Of a stretch of DNA of 64,000 nt, positions 36,279 through 45,468 are shown piece by piece. A program made the translations under genes and the position numbers. The notes under the pieces were generated by a model. It worked only from the letters and a program-made list of their open reading frames with translations, ran no database searches and was not told the DNA's origin. Positions within the stretch are counted from its first letter, which is position 1. Every line of letters begins with the position of its first letter. The DNA comes from Altererythrobacter sp. TH136 (GTDB taxonomy: Bacteria; Pseudomonadota; Alphaproteobacteria; Sphingomonadales; Sphingomonadaceae): assembly GCF_007065885.1 (NCBI RefSeq), contig NZ_CP041409.1, positions 2,093,501 to 2,157,500 on the forward strand, read 5' to 3'.

Positions 36279-36953
36279 ATGGACGTGGTCGAAATTCTCC
36301 TGAGCGATCCCTCTGCGGCGGGCATGGAGCCGTGGGAGGAGGGCGGCCGCACGTTCGCGTTCGCGCCGCTGGCGGGCGCAAGTGCAGTGGACGCCGGCAG
36401 GCGCCCGGTGTGGGCGTTCGTCGACTGGGTCATGCCCGAGATGTCGGGGCTTGAGATGTGCCGCCGGCTGCGGGCCGATGCCCGCACCGCAGCGGCGCAC
36501 ATCACCATGATTCTTGAAGGCCACAGCAGCGAGGACAGCCGCCGGGCGCTCGCGGCAGGGGCGGACGATTACATGGTCGGGCCGGCGGACCGGGACAAGG
36601 TACTGGAGCGGGTGCTCGCGATCGATCCGCAGCTTCACCGGCGGCGCGGCGCGCAACAGGTGGTGGTCGGCGCGCTGACGATCGATCTCAACGCGTTGCA
36701 GGCCCGCTGGGCGGGGCGTCCGCTGACCCTACCGCCCAACGAGTTTCGTCTGCTGCGCTTCCTCGCCGACAACCCCGACCGGGTGCTCACCCGTCCGGAA
36801 CTGATCGAAGGGCTCGGCAAGCACGATCCGCCGCTGGATGCGCGCACGGTAGACGTCTGGATCGGTCGCCTGCGCCGGGCATTCCGCGCGGCGGGTGCGG
36901 GCAATCCGCTGCGGACCGTGCGGTCTGCCGGGTATGTGTTCGACACGCCCTGA
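36279..36953 (+). CDS. atypical OmpR/PhoB-type response regulator
   Basis: The 224 aa protein has an N-terminal receiver domain and a C-terminal winged helix (LTLPPNEFRLLRFLADNPDRV to RTVRSAGYVF). The phospho-acceptor aspartate is kept (AFVDWVMPEMSG). The usual acidic pair near the N-terminus is replaced by ILLSDPS, and the conserved lysine after the last strand is replaced by Gly (YMVGPAD). Such receivers often act without normal phosphorylation. No histidine kinase is adjacent, and no regulon is known. The stop codon lies in the left arm of a downstream inverted repeat. Confidence 0.82.
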   Translation: MDVVEILLSDPSAAGMEPWEEGGRTFAFAPLAGASAVDAGRRPVWAFVDWVMPEMSGLEMCRRLRADARTAAAHITMILEGHSSEDSRRALAAGADDYMVGPADRDKVLERVLAIDPQLHRRRGAQQVVVGALTIDLNALQARWAGRPLTLPPNEFRLLRFLADNPDRVLTRPELIEGLGKHDPPLDARTVDVWIGRLRRAFRAAGAGNPLRTVRSAGYVFDTP

Positions 36954-36982
36954 TCGCCACGCGTGCGCAGGCGATCAGGGCG
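36946..36982. terminator. perfect 13-base inverted repeat between convergent genes
   Basis: CGCCCTGATCGCC (36946-36958) and GGCGATCAGGGCG (36970-36982) pair perfectly around an 11-base loop. The stem overlaps the end of the response-regulator gene and lies just before the stop of the convergent TonB receptor gene. It is probably a two-way terminator, although no clear T-run follows in either direction. Confidence 0.6.
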
Positions 36983-36989
36983 CTGCTGC

Positions 36990-39725
36990 TTAGAGTTTCA
37001 CGCCGATGGAGAACGCCAGCGTGGTGCCCACATCGTAGCTGTTGATGTCGATCCGCCGGTCACCGAACTCCTGGAATTCACGGTGCCCGCGGCCCAGGAT
37101 GTTGCGCGCTTCGAACTTGGCTTCGACCTCGGTCCCGAACAGGTCCACGCCTTCACGCCACACGAAATCGAGCTGCATGCCCGGGCTCTCGATCACATCC
37201 GGTTGTGGCGGCGTGCCATTGAGCCCACGGCTGACCACCCGGTCGCTGGCGTAACTCAGCAGGATCGTCTGCTGAGACAGGCGGTCAGTGTCTTCCAGAC
37301 CAAGCTGCAGGTTGACGATGTGGTCCGACTGCCCCGTCAGCGGCGCGCCGTTGCGGAAGTAGCTGGCTGCGTCCGATGCCGCCGCACCGAACACCGCGAC
37401 GGTATCATCGGCGCTCACCTTCAGCTTGGACTGGCTGAACGTGTAGTTGGCGATCGTCACCAGCCGGCGTGGGGCGAAGAACCCGCTGCCGATCCCCTCC
37501 AGCGGCCAGTACTTCACTGCCTCAAGCTCTCCGCCGTATAGCTGCGCCTCGGGCGCGTTGGCGTACGAGGTCGTGAAGTCGCCGCTGAAGTTGACCACGT
37601 AGGCCTCAATGGGGCGGTCGATCTTCTTGTAGAACGCGGAGGCGGACACCCGCTGCTCGGGCGCGAAGTAGTATTCGAGCCGGGCTTCGGCGTTGAACAA
37701 CTGGCTGTCGACCAGCAGCGGGTTGCCGCGGTACGACCGGTTGTCATCAGGATCGTAATACGGCTGGGCGATCAGCTCGCGGAACTGCGGGCGGGCGATG
37801 GTCTTGGATGCGTTGAGCCGCGCCTGCATCCCGTCCGCCAGGTCGAAGGTCAGCGTCGCCGCGGGCAGCCAGTACCCGCGCTTCAACTCCGTGCCCGTGA
37901 CCGACGGCGGGACGGAGGCGAACACCGCCAGCGGCTTGGTGAACTGGACCGCATCCTCGTATCGGACGCCCGCGTCGAGCGAGACCGGGCCGAAGGCGGC
38001 GTTCCCCTTAAGATAGGCGGCCTTGATCTCCAGCCCGGCATCGAATGCAGGCGTGCCTGGATCGGATTCGATCAGCGTCAGCCCGCCCGCGCCCGGCGTG
38101 TTGGCCGCGACGAACTTGGGGTCGGTCAGCGTCGCGATGAGGTCGTCGATCCGTTGCAGGCCGAAGGCGCTGATCACGTCGCTGTTGCCGCGGAAGTTGT
38201 TGGGGGCCAGGAACAGGAATGCGCGGCGCGTGCTGGTGCGCAGCGTGTCGCTGTAAGCGGCGCCCGTCGTGAGCGAAAAACCGTCCAGGGCACGCCAGGT
38301 GATGTCGCCGCTGGCGGCATACAGGTCTTCGCTGAGGTTGGAGAAAGTCACCTCGCCATCGCCGCCGTTGCCGTTGTTGAGGCGGTTGACGAACTGGCCG
38401 GCGAAGGGGCCGCTGTTTGAACGGACGTACTCGAAGAACAAATCGGACGGCGCGTCGCGTTTCGTGTTCGCGTACGCTGCCCTGAGGTCGATTGCGAGAC
38501 GGTCGCTCGGCTTGAGTTCGGCCACCACCTGGCTGTCGAACAACTGGCGTTCAAACCACGATGTCCGCTGGCCCATGAAGTCGGTGTCGGCGCCGCTCTG
38601 CGCAGGCTTCTGACCCAGCGACAGCGCGGCTTTCTTGACGGTTTCGTGGATGTAGACGTTGGTCCAGCGCAGCTTGCTGTCACCCGCCTCGAACCCAAAG
38701 CCGAGCAGCCCGTTGACCAGGATCCGCTGGTCAGTGTTGACCGTGCGGAAATCTCGTTCGATCGAGGTCAGGTCGAAACTGGACGAGCGCTGCTGCGTGA
38801 TGTCGCGTGTCAGCCACTTGTTGCTGTAGCCGGCAGCGGCGATCACGCCCAGATCGGCATCGCCCACCGGAAAGGTCTTGCCCGCCGACAACGAGGCCGA
38901 GAAATTCGGCATCGTGTTCTTGTCGCGCTGGACCACTGCGTTGCGCGCAGAAACGAGCCGGCGCGCGATCGCGGTGGTGTCGACCGGATCGGTGCCGATC
39001 AGCGCGCGGCTGTCGAAATAATCCTGCAGCAGCGGGGGAACGTCGCGGTTGCCGTTGTCGTACCCGGTCCAATCGCTGCTGCTGCCGTAATATGTGTAGC
39101 CGGTGTTGAAGGTCGTCTCGGTATCGCCCGACACTCCGAAGCCGAGCGACAGGAACGGCTCGTTCGGCGTGGACCTTGTGGTGAGGTTGATCACGCCGCC
39201 GCCGAATTCGCCGGGGTAGTTAACCGAGTAGCTTTTCTGCACGAGCGACGAAGCGATCACGCCGGTGGGGAACAGGTCCAGCGGCACCACCCGCTTCAAA
39301 GGCTCGGGGCTGGGCAGCGGAGAACCGTTGAGCAGCGCCAGGCTATAGCGGTCACCCAGACCGCGCACATAGACAAACCCGCTGCCGACCACGCTGAGGC
39401 CGGTGACGCGGCCGAGGGCGCCGGCAATGTTGCCTTCACCGGTGCGCGCGATTTCGGCGGTGCCGAGCACCGACACGACCTGCGCCGACGTGCGCGCGAC
39501 GTTGCTCTCGCGCCGCCCGGACACGACAATTTCGCCGCTACCGCCGGGGATCGAGACCTCGACATCCTCTGCGGGTGCCGCGACCGCGGGTTCGGCTACG
39601 GCATCGCCAGTGGGCGGGGTCACCGCGGTGCTCGCGCCCGTTTCGGACTGTGCATGGACGATACCGGGCGCGACCAGCGCGCTGGTCAGAAGCAGCGCGC
39701 TCGCCAGCCTCAGATTGGTGGACAT
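36990..39725 (-). CDS. TonB-dependent outer-membrane receptor
   Basis: The 911 aa receptor has a signal peptide ending in IVHAQ and an Ala/Pro-rich linker. The TonB box is near GEIVVSGRRES, followed by a plug with GFVYVRGLGDRYSLALLNGSPLPSPEP and FGGGVINLTTRS, and a large barrel. These traits point to the group that commonly pairs with a surface lipoprotein. It is downstream of the lipoprotein gene at 39808 with only 82 bases between, so they are probably co-transcribed. The substrate is unknown. The upstream region has PhoB-box-like repeats, which hints at phosphorus-containing substrates. Confidence 0.9.
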   Translation of the reverse strand: MSTNLRLASALLLTSALVAPGIVHAQSETGASTAVTPPTGDAVAEPAVAAPAEDVEVSIPGGSGEIVVSGRRESNVARTSAQVVSVLGTAEIARTGEGNIAGALGRVTGLSVVGSGFVYVRGLGDRYSLALLNGSPLPSPEPLKRVVPLDLFPTGVIASSLVQKSYSVNYPGEFGGGVINLTTRSTPNEPFLSLGFGVSGDTETTFNTGYTYYGSSSDWTGYDNGNRDVPPLLQDYFDSRALIGTDPVDTTAIARRLVSARNAVVQRDKNTMPNFSASLSAGKTFPVGDADLGVIAAAGYSNKWLTRDITQQRSSSFDLTSIERDFRTVNTDQRILVNGLLGFGFEAGDSKLRWTNVYIHETVKKAALSLGQKPAQSGADTDFMGQRTSWFERQLFDSQVVAELKPSDRLAIDLRAAYANTKRDAPSDLFFEYVRSNSGPFAGQFVNRLNNGNGGDGEVTFSNLSEDLYAASGDITWRALDGFSLTTGAAYSDTLRTSTRRAFLFLAPNNFRGNSDVISAFGLQRIDDLIATLTDPKFVAANTPGAGGLTLIESDPGTPAFDAGLEIKAAYLKGNAAFGPVSLDAGVRYEDAVQFTKPLAVFASVPPSVTGTELKRGYWLPAATLTFDLADGMQARLNASKTIARPQFRELIAQPYYDPDDNRSYRGNPLLVDSQLFNAEARLEYYFAPEQRVSASAFYKKIDRPIEAYVVNFSGDFTTSYANAPEAQLYGGELEAVKYWPLEGIGSGFFAPRRLVTIANYTFSQSKLKVSADDTVAVFGAAASDAASYFRNGAPLTGQSDHIVNLQLGLEDTDRLSQQTILLSYASDRVVSRGLNGTPPQPDVIESPGMQLDFVWREGVDLFGTEVEAKFEARNILGRGHREFQEFGDRRIDINSYDVGTTLAFSIGVKL

Positions 39726-39807
39726 CTCGTTTCCCCTGGAAGGTCGATACGAAGAGGGGGCAGCGCCCCAAGCGGCGGCTGCCCCCTCAAGTTCGGGTTG
39801 CCGCCGC

Positions 39808-41463
39808 TTACGTGGTCGGCAGCGAGGTGCAGGCGCTTGCTCCGCCGAGCGGGGCGAACGCGCTGTTGCAGGTCCAGCCGGCGTACCAGGCCGTGTTGCC
39901 CGGGAACGCCGCGCCGATCTTGTACGGGGTGGGCGAGGCGGTGAAGAACCCGGCGGCGATTACGGTGCCGGTCGACAGGCCGCTGGGGTCGGTCGGGTTG
40001 ACCGCGTTCTCGTTGGCGCCGTTCACGAAGGTCATCGTCAGCGAGTTGACGAACGCTTCGTTGTTCGATGCATCCCCGGTGATGAACCCGCGCACCTGGG
40101 CGGCGGTGAACGGTGCGGAGCCCGACCCGTCGCCGATGAACTTGGCGTCTCCGGTACCCGAGCACTGGAGCGCGACCGAGCGGGCAGTCAGCGTCGCGTC
40201 GTTGGCGGCATCGGTGTTCGACGTCATCCGGATGCACTCGTTGTTCGGCGAGATGATCAGGCCGTTGTAGAGCGTGACGTCGGCGTTGCCGCGGAACAGT
40301 GCGGAAGCCCGGTCTCCGGTCGTGTTGTTCTGGTTGCTCGCCAGCGGCTGGATGGCGGTGAAGTTGACCACCTTGAGGTTGGTGCGCGGCTGATCGAGCT
40401 CGTTGCCGTTGGAGTCGATCTCCATCAGCGCGTCGCCCTCGCCGGGACGTTGGAGCAGCAGCGCGTACTGAATGCTCGCGCGGGAGCCGGTGTCGACATC
40501 AAGGCTGTCGTCGTCCGCACCGGTGGCCACGTAGTGCTTCATCTTGACCACACCGCCGAAGAATTCGGCGCCGTCGTCCGAGCTGTTGTGCGACTGGATG
40601 TGGTCGAGCGTGGTGCCAGAACCGATCCCGCTGGGGGTCAGCGCTTGCAGTTCCTTGTCGGAGCTGAGCACGAAGCCGGAATAACGGATCTGCACGTAGC
40701 TCATCGTGCCCGAACTGTCGGCATCGTTGTTGCCGCCATACGACGCCTTGTTGACCGCGCCTTCGGTGTCGCGTTCGCAGTTGCCCGCGGCGACCGAGCC
40801 GGTGACGCAGTCGGTGATCCGCCCGCGGCCGAGCAGCACGACGCCGCCCCACTGGCCGATCGAGTTATCGGTGTTGAGCCCGGCGACATTGTCCTGGCTG
40901 GTGAAGATGATCGGCGCGGTGGCGGTGCCGACCGCGTTGATCTTGTTGCCGCGGTTGACCGCCAGCCACGACTGGCCGGTCCGGGCGTAGAAGATCACGC
41001 CCGGCTCGACCGTGAGCGTCACGTTGGTGTCGGCGGTTAGCGGCGCGGTGCAGCCGACGGTGGTGGAGGTGTAGGGTGCGGCGGCGGAGGGTGCGCTGAA
41101 GCCACCATCGCAGCCGACATCGACCCGGCCGTTCATCGCGTACAGCAGGCCCGAGATGCGGGGCAGGGTCACGCTGCGGGCGATGCGGCTGGGCAGTTCG
41201 CACACGCGGTAGCTGCCAGTGGGGCCGCTGATCGTGCCGCGATCGGTCAGTCCGACGGTGCCGTCGTTGGTCAGCGTCGGGCAGGCGCCGGCGGGGGTGA
41301 TCGTCGCGCTGGTCGGCGGCGGCGGCGGCGGGGGAGGCGCGGGGTTGTTGATGACGACGTCGACACCGCCGGTCGTGCCGGGTGAGGAGATGTCATCCGG
41401 ACCGCACCCGGTCAGAATTGCCAGGCCGCAGCCAAGCACGATGGTCCGCTGAATGGTATTCAC
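39808..41463 (-). CDS. large surface lipoprotein with beta-helix-like repeats, paired with TonB receptor
   Basis: The 551 aa protein begins at GTG after a GAGGGGG ribosome site, with a lipobox in AILTGCGPD. The mature part starts with a proline run (NPAPPPPPPPP), followed by segments such as TVEPGVIFYARTGQSWLAV, PIIFTSQDN and GQWGGVVLLGRGRI that resemble right-handed beta-helix proteins of bacterial surfaces. Conserved cysteines suggest disulfides. It is encoded just before a TonB receptor, as in many sphingomonad and xanthomonad pairs, so it probably binds or processes the receptor's substrate. No enzymatic domain is recognised. Confidence 0.75.
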   Translation of the reverse strand: MNTIQRTIVLGCGLAILTGCGPDDISSPGTTGGVDVVINNPAPPPPPPPPTSATITPAGACPTLTNDGTVGLTDRGTISGPTGSYRVCELPSRIARSVTLPRISGLLYAMNGRVDVGCDGGFSAPSAAAPYTSTTVGCTAPLTADTNVTLTVEPGVIFYARTGQSWLAVNRGNKINAVGTATAPIIFTSQDNVAGLNTDNSIGQWGGVVLLGRGRITDCVTGSVAAGNCERDTEGAVNKASYGGNNDADSSGTMSYVQIRYSGFVLSSDKELQALTPSGIGSGTTLDHIQSHNSSDDGAEFFGGVVKMKHYVATGADDDSLDVDTGSRASIQYALLLQRPGEGDALMEIDSNGNELDQPRTNLKVVNFTAIQPLASNQNNTTGDRASALFRGNADVTLYNGLIISPNNECIRMTSNTDAANDATLTARSVALQCSGTGDAKFIGDGSGSAPFTAAQVRGFITGDASNNEAFVNSLTMTFVNGANENAVNPTDPSGLSTGTVIAAGFFTASPTPYKIGAAFPGNTAWYAGWTCNSAFAPLGGASACTSLPTT

Positions 41464-41573
41464 GTGAACGTCCCCCTCATAAGCCGAAGAATCGATTGCG
41501 TTGAACGCAGGTCGCAAGAGGAGCGCTAGGGGCCGTACGTGACAGTTTATTTTCAAAAGTCGGCTTATCGAAA

Positions 41574-41592
41574 CGTGACTTAACTATGACGA
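41574..41592 (-). promoter_or_regulatory. PhoB-box-like repeat upstream of lipoprotein/receptor genes
   Basis: On the minus strand the sequence TCGTCATAGTTAAGTCAC holds GTCA-type heptamers 11 bases apart, as in a Pho box. Each heptamer matches the consensus CTGTCAY at five of seven positions. It lies 110 bases before the lipoprotein start. The match is moderate. Confidence 0.35.
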
Positions 41593-41676
41593 TTGCGTGT
41601 CTTGCTCGTCATACTTCGAGGCCGCAAAACGATCCGCACCCCACAACCGTGAGCTTCTCCCATCGGCTTCACGAGC

Positions 41677-41694
41677 CTGTCACCGCATTGTCAC
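41677..41694 (+). promoter_or_regulatory. PhoB-box-like direct repeat upstream of the VirB operon
   Basis: CTGTCAC (41677-41683) and TTGTCAC (41688-41694) are spaced 11 bases start to start with a four-base gap, exactly the layout of a Pho box. It ends 37 bases before the VirB1-like start, so phosphate starvation may control the secretion operon. Confidence 0.5.
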
Positions 41695-41731
41695 TTAGTG
41701 TATGCAGAGGGTCCGGGACGGAGGGCTCGCG

Positions 41732-42385
41732 ATGATTCTCGGCAGACTATGCGGCATGGCTATGGTTGCGCTCGCCTGCGCACCGGTCGCCGCACGCGCT
41801 GATGTGCTGGAGATCGGGCCGAACGGCGCGCAATGGATCGCCGGGGCGCTCGCGGCGTCTCCCCAGGTGCCCAAGAGCGCCGTCGAACAAGTCGAGCTGT
41901 CGGCGGACTTCCCGGTGCCGCAGCACGCTATCGCCGATGCAGCCCGGCAGGCGGGAGTGGTGCCGTCGCTTTATGCCGTCAAGGTGGGCGAGCTTGCGCG
42001 CCGGTTCGATCTCAGCCCGACCCTGATCGAGGCGCTGGTCTGGCAGGAAAGCCGCTGGCGCGCGAACGCAGTTTCGCCGGTGGGCGCGCGCGGACTCGCC
42101 CAGCTGATGCCCGGGACCGCGCGTTATCTGGGGGTCGATGCCAACGATCCGTTCGCCAATCTGGAGGGCGGTGCGCGGTACCTGCGCGAACAGCTCGACC
42201 GGTTCGGTGGCGATATCGAAAAGGCGCTCGCCGCCTACAACGCGGGACCCGGCCGGGTGATCGCGGCCGGGGGCATTCCCCGTATCCGCGAAACGCAAGG
42301 CTACGTCGCTTCGATCATGGGGCGCCTGTCCAACCACTCCCGGCCCAACCATTCACGCCCTTCCTCATCACGAGAGCCGAACTAG
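41732..42385 (+). CDS. virB1: VirB1-like lytic transglycosylase
   Basis: The 217 aa protein has a signal peptide and an SLT domain. The catalytic glutamate is in EALVWQESRWRANAVS, with GARGLAQLMPGTARYLGV and ALAAYNAGPGRVIAAGG as further marks. VirB1 enzymes open the peptidoglycan for type IV secretion assembly. I chose the ATG after the GGAGGG site; an earlier ATG at 41702 is less well placed because it would overlap the Pho-box promoter. It is the first gene of the operon, with VirB2 four bases after its stop. Confidence 0.85.
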   Translation: MILGRLCGMAMVALACAPVAARADVLEIGPNGAQWIAGALAASPQVPKSAVEQVELSADFPVPQHAIADAARQAGVVPSLYAVKVGELARRFDLSPTLIEALVWQESRWRANAVSPVGARGLAQLMPGTARYLGVDANDPFANLEGGARYLREQLDRFGGDIEKALAAYNAGPGRVIAAGGIPRIRETQGYVASIMGRLSNHSRPNHSRPSSSREPN

Positions 42386-42388
42386 ACC

Positions 42389-42691
42389 ATGCTGCGTTTG
42401 ACCCGCCTCCTGCCCATCGCCCTGTTGATGAGCCCCACTGCCGCGTTCGCCCAAGCCGCCGATCCGCAAGGGTCGGGGCCGATCGTCGCCGCGCTCGGCT
42501 GGCTGCAGGGCACGCTGCTGGGCAACGTCGCCACCGCTGTCGCGGTCATGGCGGTGGCTGCGGTCGGCTTCATGATGCTGACCGGCCGGCTCAACTGGCG
42601 GTTCGGCGCGACCGTGATCATCGGCGTGTTCATCCTGTTCGGCGCCGCTTCGATCGTCGCCGGCATCCAGGGCGCGGCGGCGGGAGCGTAG
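42389..42691 (+). CDS. virB2: VirB2/TrbC-like pilin
   Basis: The 100 aa protein has a signal peptide (cleavage after AFAQA) and two hydrophobic helices, VATAVAVMAVAAVGFMML and FGATVIIGVFILFGAASIV, separated by a short basic loop. This is the TrbC/VirB2 pilin plan. It forms the pilus or channel subunit in type IV systems. Its position between VirB1 and VirB3 supports the call. Confidence 0.85.
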   Translation: MLRLTRLLPIALLMSPTAAFAQAADPQGSGPIVAALGWLQGTLLGNVATAVAVMAVAAVGFMMLTGRLNWRFGATVIIGVFILFGAASIVAGIQGAAAGA

Positions 42692-42695
42692 GGCA

Positions 42696-42977
42696 GTGGA
42701 ATTGGCACGTCACCGCGTCCACCGTGCGCTGACCCGGCCGCAGATGTTCGCGGGCGTGACCTACAACTATTTCATCATCAACTTCGCGCTGACCACCGAA
42801 CTGTTCCTCATCACCGGCAGCTGGTGGACGTTGGCCGCCGCGGCGGGGTTCCACCTGGTGGGCTATTTCGCCTGTCTGCGTGAGCCGCGGATTTTCGATT
42901 TGTGGCTGACCAAGGTCTCGAAGTGTCCACGGGTGCGCAACTGGTCGCGGTGGGGCTGCAACAGCTATGCCGCGTGA
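42696..42977 (+). CDS. virB3: VirB3-like inner-membrane protein
   Basis: The 93 aa protein starts with GTG and has two hydrophobic stretches around residues 17-53 (MFAGVTYNYFIINFALTTEL and the following WWTLAAAAGFHLVGYF). It carries the RPQMFAGV entry motif of the VirB3/TrbD family. It sits directly before VirB4, as in known type IV systems. Confidence 0.85.
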   Translation: MELARHRVHRALTRPQMFAGVTYNYFIINFALTTELFLITGSWWTLAAAAGFHLVGYFACLREPRIFDLWLTKVSKCPRVRNWSRWGCNSYAA

Positions 42978-43007
42978 ACGAGAGGCCGCGCCGATGAGGG
43001 ATTGGCC

Positions 43008-45458
43008 ATGACCAAGTGGATCGGCGCCGCCGCGTGGAGTGCAAAGGAAGCGCGCGCAGGCGATCGCCTGCCGTATCTGCGGCTGATCGACGGCAGCACC
43101 GTGTTGCTGCGCGACGGCAGCGTCATGACCGCGCTGCAGGTGCCGGGGCTGCTGTTCGAAACCGAGGATTCCGACGCGCTCAATCACCATGCGGCCACCC
43201 GCGAGGTGATGCTGCGATCGACGCTCGACGCACGGTTCGCGCTGTATCATCATGTCGTGCGCCGGCGGGTGCAGATCGAGCTTGAGGCAGAGTTCCCCGA
43301 CGCTCTGAGCGCGCACATCGACCGCCGCTGGAAGGAGCGGCTGGGCAGCGGATCGCTGTTCGTCAACGACCAGTTCGTCACCCTCATCCGTCGCCCGGCT
43401 CGAGGGCGCGCAGGCTTGGCCGAGAGGGCGACGAAGCTGTGGAGCCGCGCGGGTAAGCGGGGAGGGGGGCAATCCGAGGCAGAAGCTGACCCCAAGGACA
43501 TCCGCGCGCTCAAGGCGGCGGCCACCGGGCTGGTCGCCTCGCTGCAGGCTTATGGCGCGGCGCTGCTCGGCGATTACCAGGGCCCCAGCGGCGGCACCAA
43601 CAACGAAATACTGGAACTGCTGAGCGCGCTCTACAACGGCGAGATGCGCCCGGTACGCCGGCCCGCGGCGGGGACCGACATCGGCCAGATGCTACCCTAT
43701 CGGCGAGCGAGCTTCGGGCTCGATGCGATGGAGCTGCGCGGCAGCGGCGAACCCGATTTTGCCGCGATCCTCAGTCTCAAGGATTATCCGGAGGCGACCA
43801 GCCCCGGGCTGCTCGACGCGCTCCTGCGCCAGCCGTTCGAGATGGTCGTGTCCGAAAGCTATGCACCCACCGAACGGACCACCGCGCGTGAACGGATGGA
43901 CCTGGCGATCCGCCGGCTGAAGTCGGCCGACGAGGAAGCGATGGCCGAACGGGCCGACATGCTGGCCGCCCGCGATGCGCTTGGCAACGGCGCGGTGGGG
44001 TTCGGGGATCACCACCTGACGGTTCTGGTGCGCGCCCCGCACTTGCCCACGCTCGACGAGGCGACCGCATCGTGTGCCGCTGCCCTCGCCGACACGGGCG
44101 CGATCGTGGTGCGCGAGGATACCAATCTGGAACCGGCGTTCTGGGGCCAGTTCCCCGGCAACGAGGCGTACATCGCGCGCCGGGCGATGATCTCCAGCGC
44201 CAACATGGCGAGCTTCGGCTCCCTGCACGGCATGGCGCTCGGCCAGGCGGAAGAGAACCACTGGGGCGAGGCGGTCACGCTGCTGCAGACAACCAGCCAG
44301 ACGCCGTTCTTCTTCAACTTCCACAACGGCGACCTCGGCAACTTCACGGTCATCGGACCGTCGGGTTCGGGCAAGACGGTGGTGATGAACTTCCTGGCCG
44401 CGCAGGCGCAGAAGTTCTCCCCCCGCACGATCCTGTTCGACAAGGACCGCGGCGCCGAATTGTTCATTCGCGGCATCGGGGGGCGTTACGACCGGATTGC
44501 CGCGGGCGAACCGACCGGGTTCAATCCATTGGCGCTGCCCGACACGCCGACCAACCGGGCGTTCCTGCGCGATTGGCTGGGCGTGCTCCTGGCGGCGGAG
44601 GGGCCGGAAGAGCTGGCGACCATCGCCGGTGCGGTCGATGCGGCGTACGCCAACGACGCTTCGCTGCGCCGCCTGCGGCATTTCCGCGAGCTGCTGTCGG
44701 GCGCCAGGCGCCCGCAGCCGGGCGACCTTGCCGACCGCCTGTCGGCCTGGATCTTGGGCGGGGAGAACGCGTGGCTGTTCGACAACGAACGCGACCGGCT
44801 GGACCTGTCCACCCGCGTGCTCGGCTTCGACATGACCGCGCTGCTGGAAAACCCGCGGTTGCGCACGCCGACGATGTTGTACCTGTTCCACCGCATCGAC
44901 GAGCGGCTCGATGGCAAGCCGACGATGGTGCTGATCGACGAGGGCTGGAAGGCACTGGACGACGCGGTGTTCGCGGCGCGCATCCGCGACTGGCTGAAGA
45001 CGCTGCGCAAGCGCAACGCGCTGGTCGGGTTCGCCACCCAATCGGCGCGGGACGCGCTGGAAAGCCGGATCGCCACCGCGCTGGTCGAACAGACCGCGAC
45101 AATGATCTTCATGCCGAACGCCCGCGCCCGGGCAGAGGATTATTGCGACGGGTTCGGCCTAACGAGCCACGAACTGGCCCTGATCCGCAGTCTGCCGGCC
45201 CACAGCCGGGCGTTCCTGATCCGCCAGCCGGATGCCAGCGTGGTGGTGCGGCTCGATCTGTCGAATGCGCCTGAGGTGCTGGCGGTGTTGTCAGGCCGCG
45301 AAAGCAGCGTGCGGCGGCTCGACCTGCTGCGCGAGGCAGTGGGCGACAATCCGGCCGACTGGTTCGGACCGCTCACCGGCCATGCCTGGCCGGGCGGCAC
45401 ACCAGCGTTCGAGGATGGCGGAGACGCCGACCTGCCCTTGCGCCTGGCGGCCGAGTGA
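43008..45458 (+). CDS. virB4: VirB4-like type IV secretion ATPase
   Basis: The 816 aa protein is the large ATPase of type IV secretion. The Walker A motif GPSGSGKTVV is near residue 450, Walker B is in TMVLIDEGWKAL, and the N-terminal CagE/TrbE-VirB domain has RLPYLRLIDGSTVLLRDGS. It ends in the usual RQPDASVVVRLDLS segment. The ATG follows GAGGG; an in-frame TTG six bases upstream is less likely. All motifs needed for ATP hydrolysis are present, so the system is not obviously decayed. Confidence 0.93.
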   Translation: MTKWIGAAAWSAKEARAGDRLPYLRLIDGSTVLLRDGSVMTALQVPGLLFETEDSDALNHHAATREVMLRSTLDARFALYHHVVRRRVQIELEAEFPDALSAHIDRRWKERLGSGSLFVNDQFVTLIRRPARGRAGLAERATKLWSRAGKRGGGQSEAEADPKDIRALKAAATGLVASLQAYGAALLGDYQGPSGGTNNEILELLSALYNGEMRPVRRPAAGTDIGQMLPYRRASFGLDAMELRGSGEPDFAAILSLKDYPEATSPGLLDALLRQPFEMVVSESYAPTERTTARERMDLAIRRLKSADEEAMAERADMLAARDALGNGAVGFGDHHLTVLVRAPHLPTLDEATASCAAALADTGAIVVREDTNLEPAFWGQFPGNEAYIARRAMISSANMASFGSLHGMALGQAEENHWGEAVTLLQTTSQTPFFFNFHNGDLGNFTVIGPSGSGKTVVMNFLAAQAQKFSPRTILFDKDRGAELFIRGIGGRYDRIAAGEPTGFNPLALPDTPTNRAFLRDWLGVLLAAEGPEELATIAGAVDAAYANDASLRRLRHFRELLSGARRPQPGDLADRLSAWILGGENAWLFDNERDRLDLSTRVLGFDMTALLENPRLRTPTMLYLFHRIDERLDGKPTMVLIDEGWKALDDAVFAARIRDWLKTLRKRNALVGFATQSARDALESRIATALVEQTATMIFMPNARARAEDYCDGFGLTSHELALIRSLPAHSRAFLIRQPDASVVVRLDLSNAPEVLAVLSGRESSVRRLDLLREAVGDNPADWFGPLTGHAWPGGTPAFEDGGDADLPLRLAAE

Positions 45459-45468
45459 GGCGCGGCGG

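Noticed and set aside
39403-41040. 545-residue plus-strand ORF opposite the receptor and lipoprotein genes
   Set aside because: The minus-strand genes have signal peptides, a lipobox and ribosome sites; this ORF spans two of them and has none.
43692-45041. 449-residue antisense ORF in virB4
   Set aside because: It runs opposite to intact Walker motifs of VirB4 and lacks a ribosome site or any motif.
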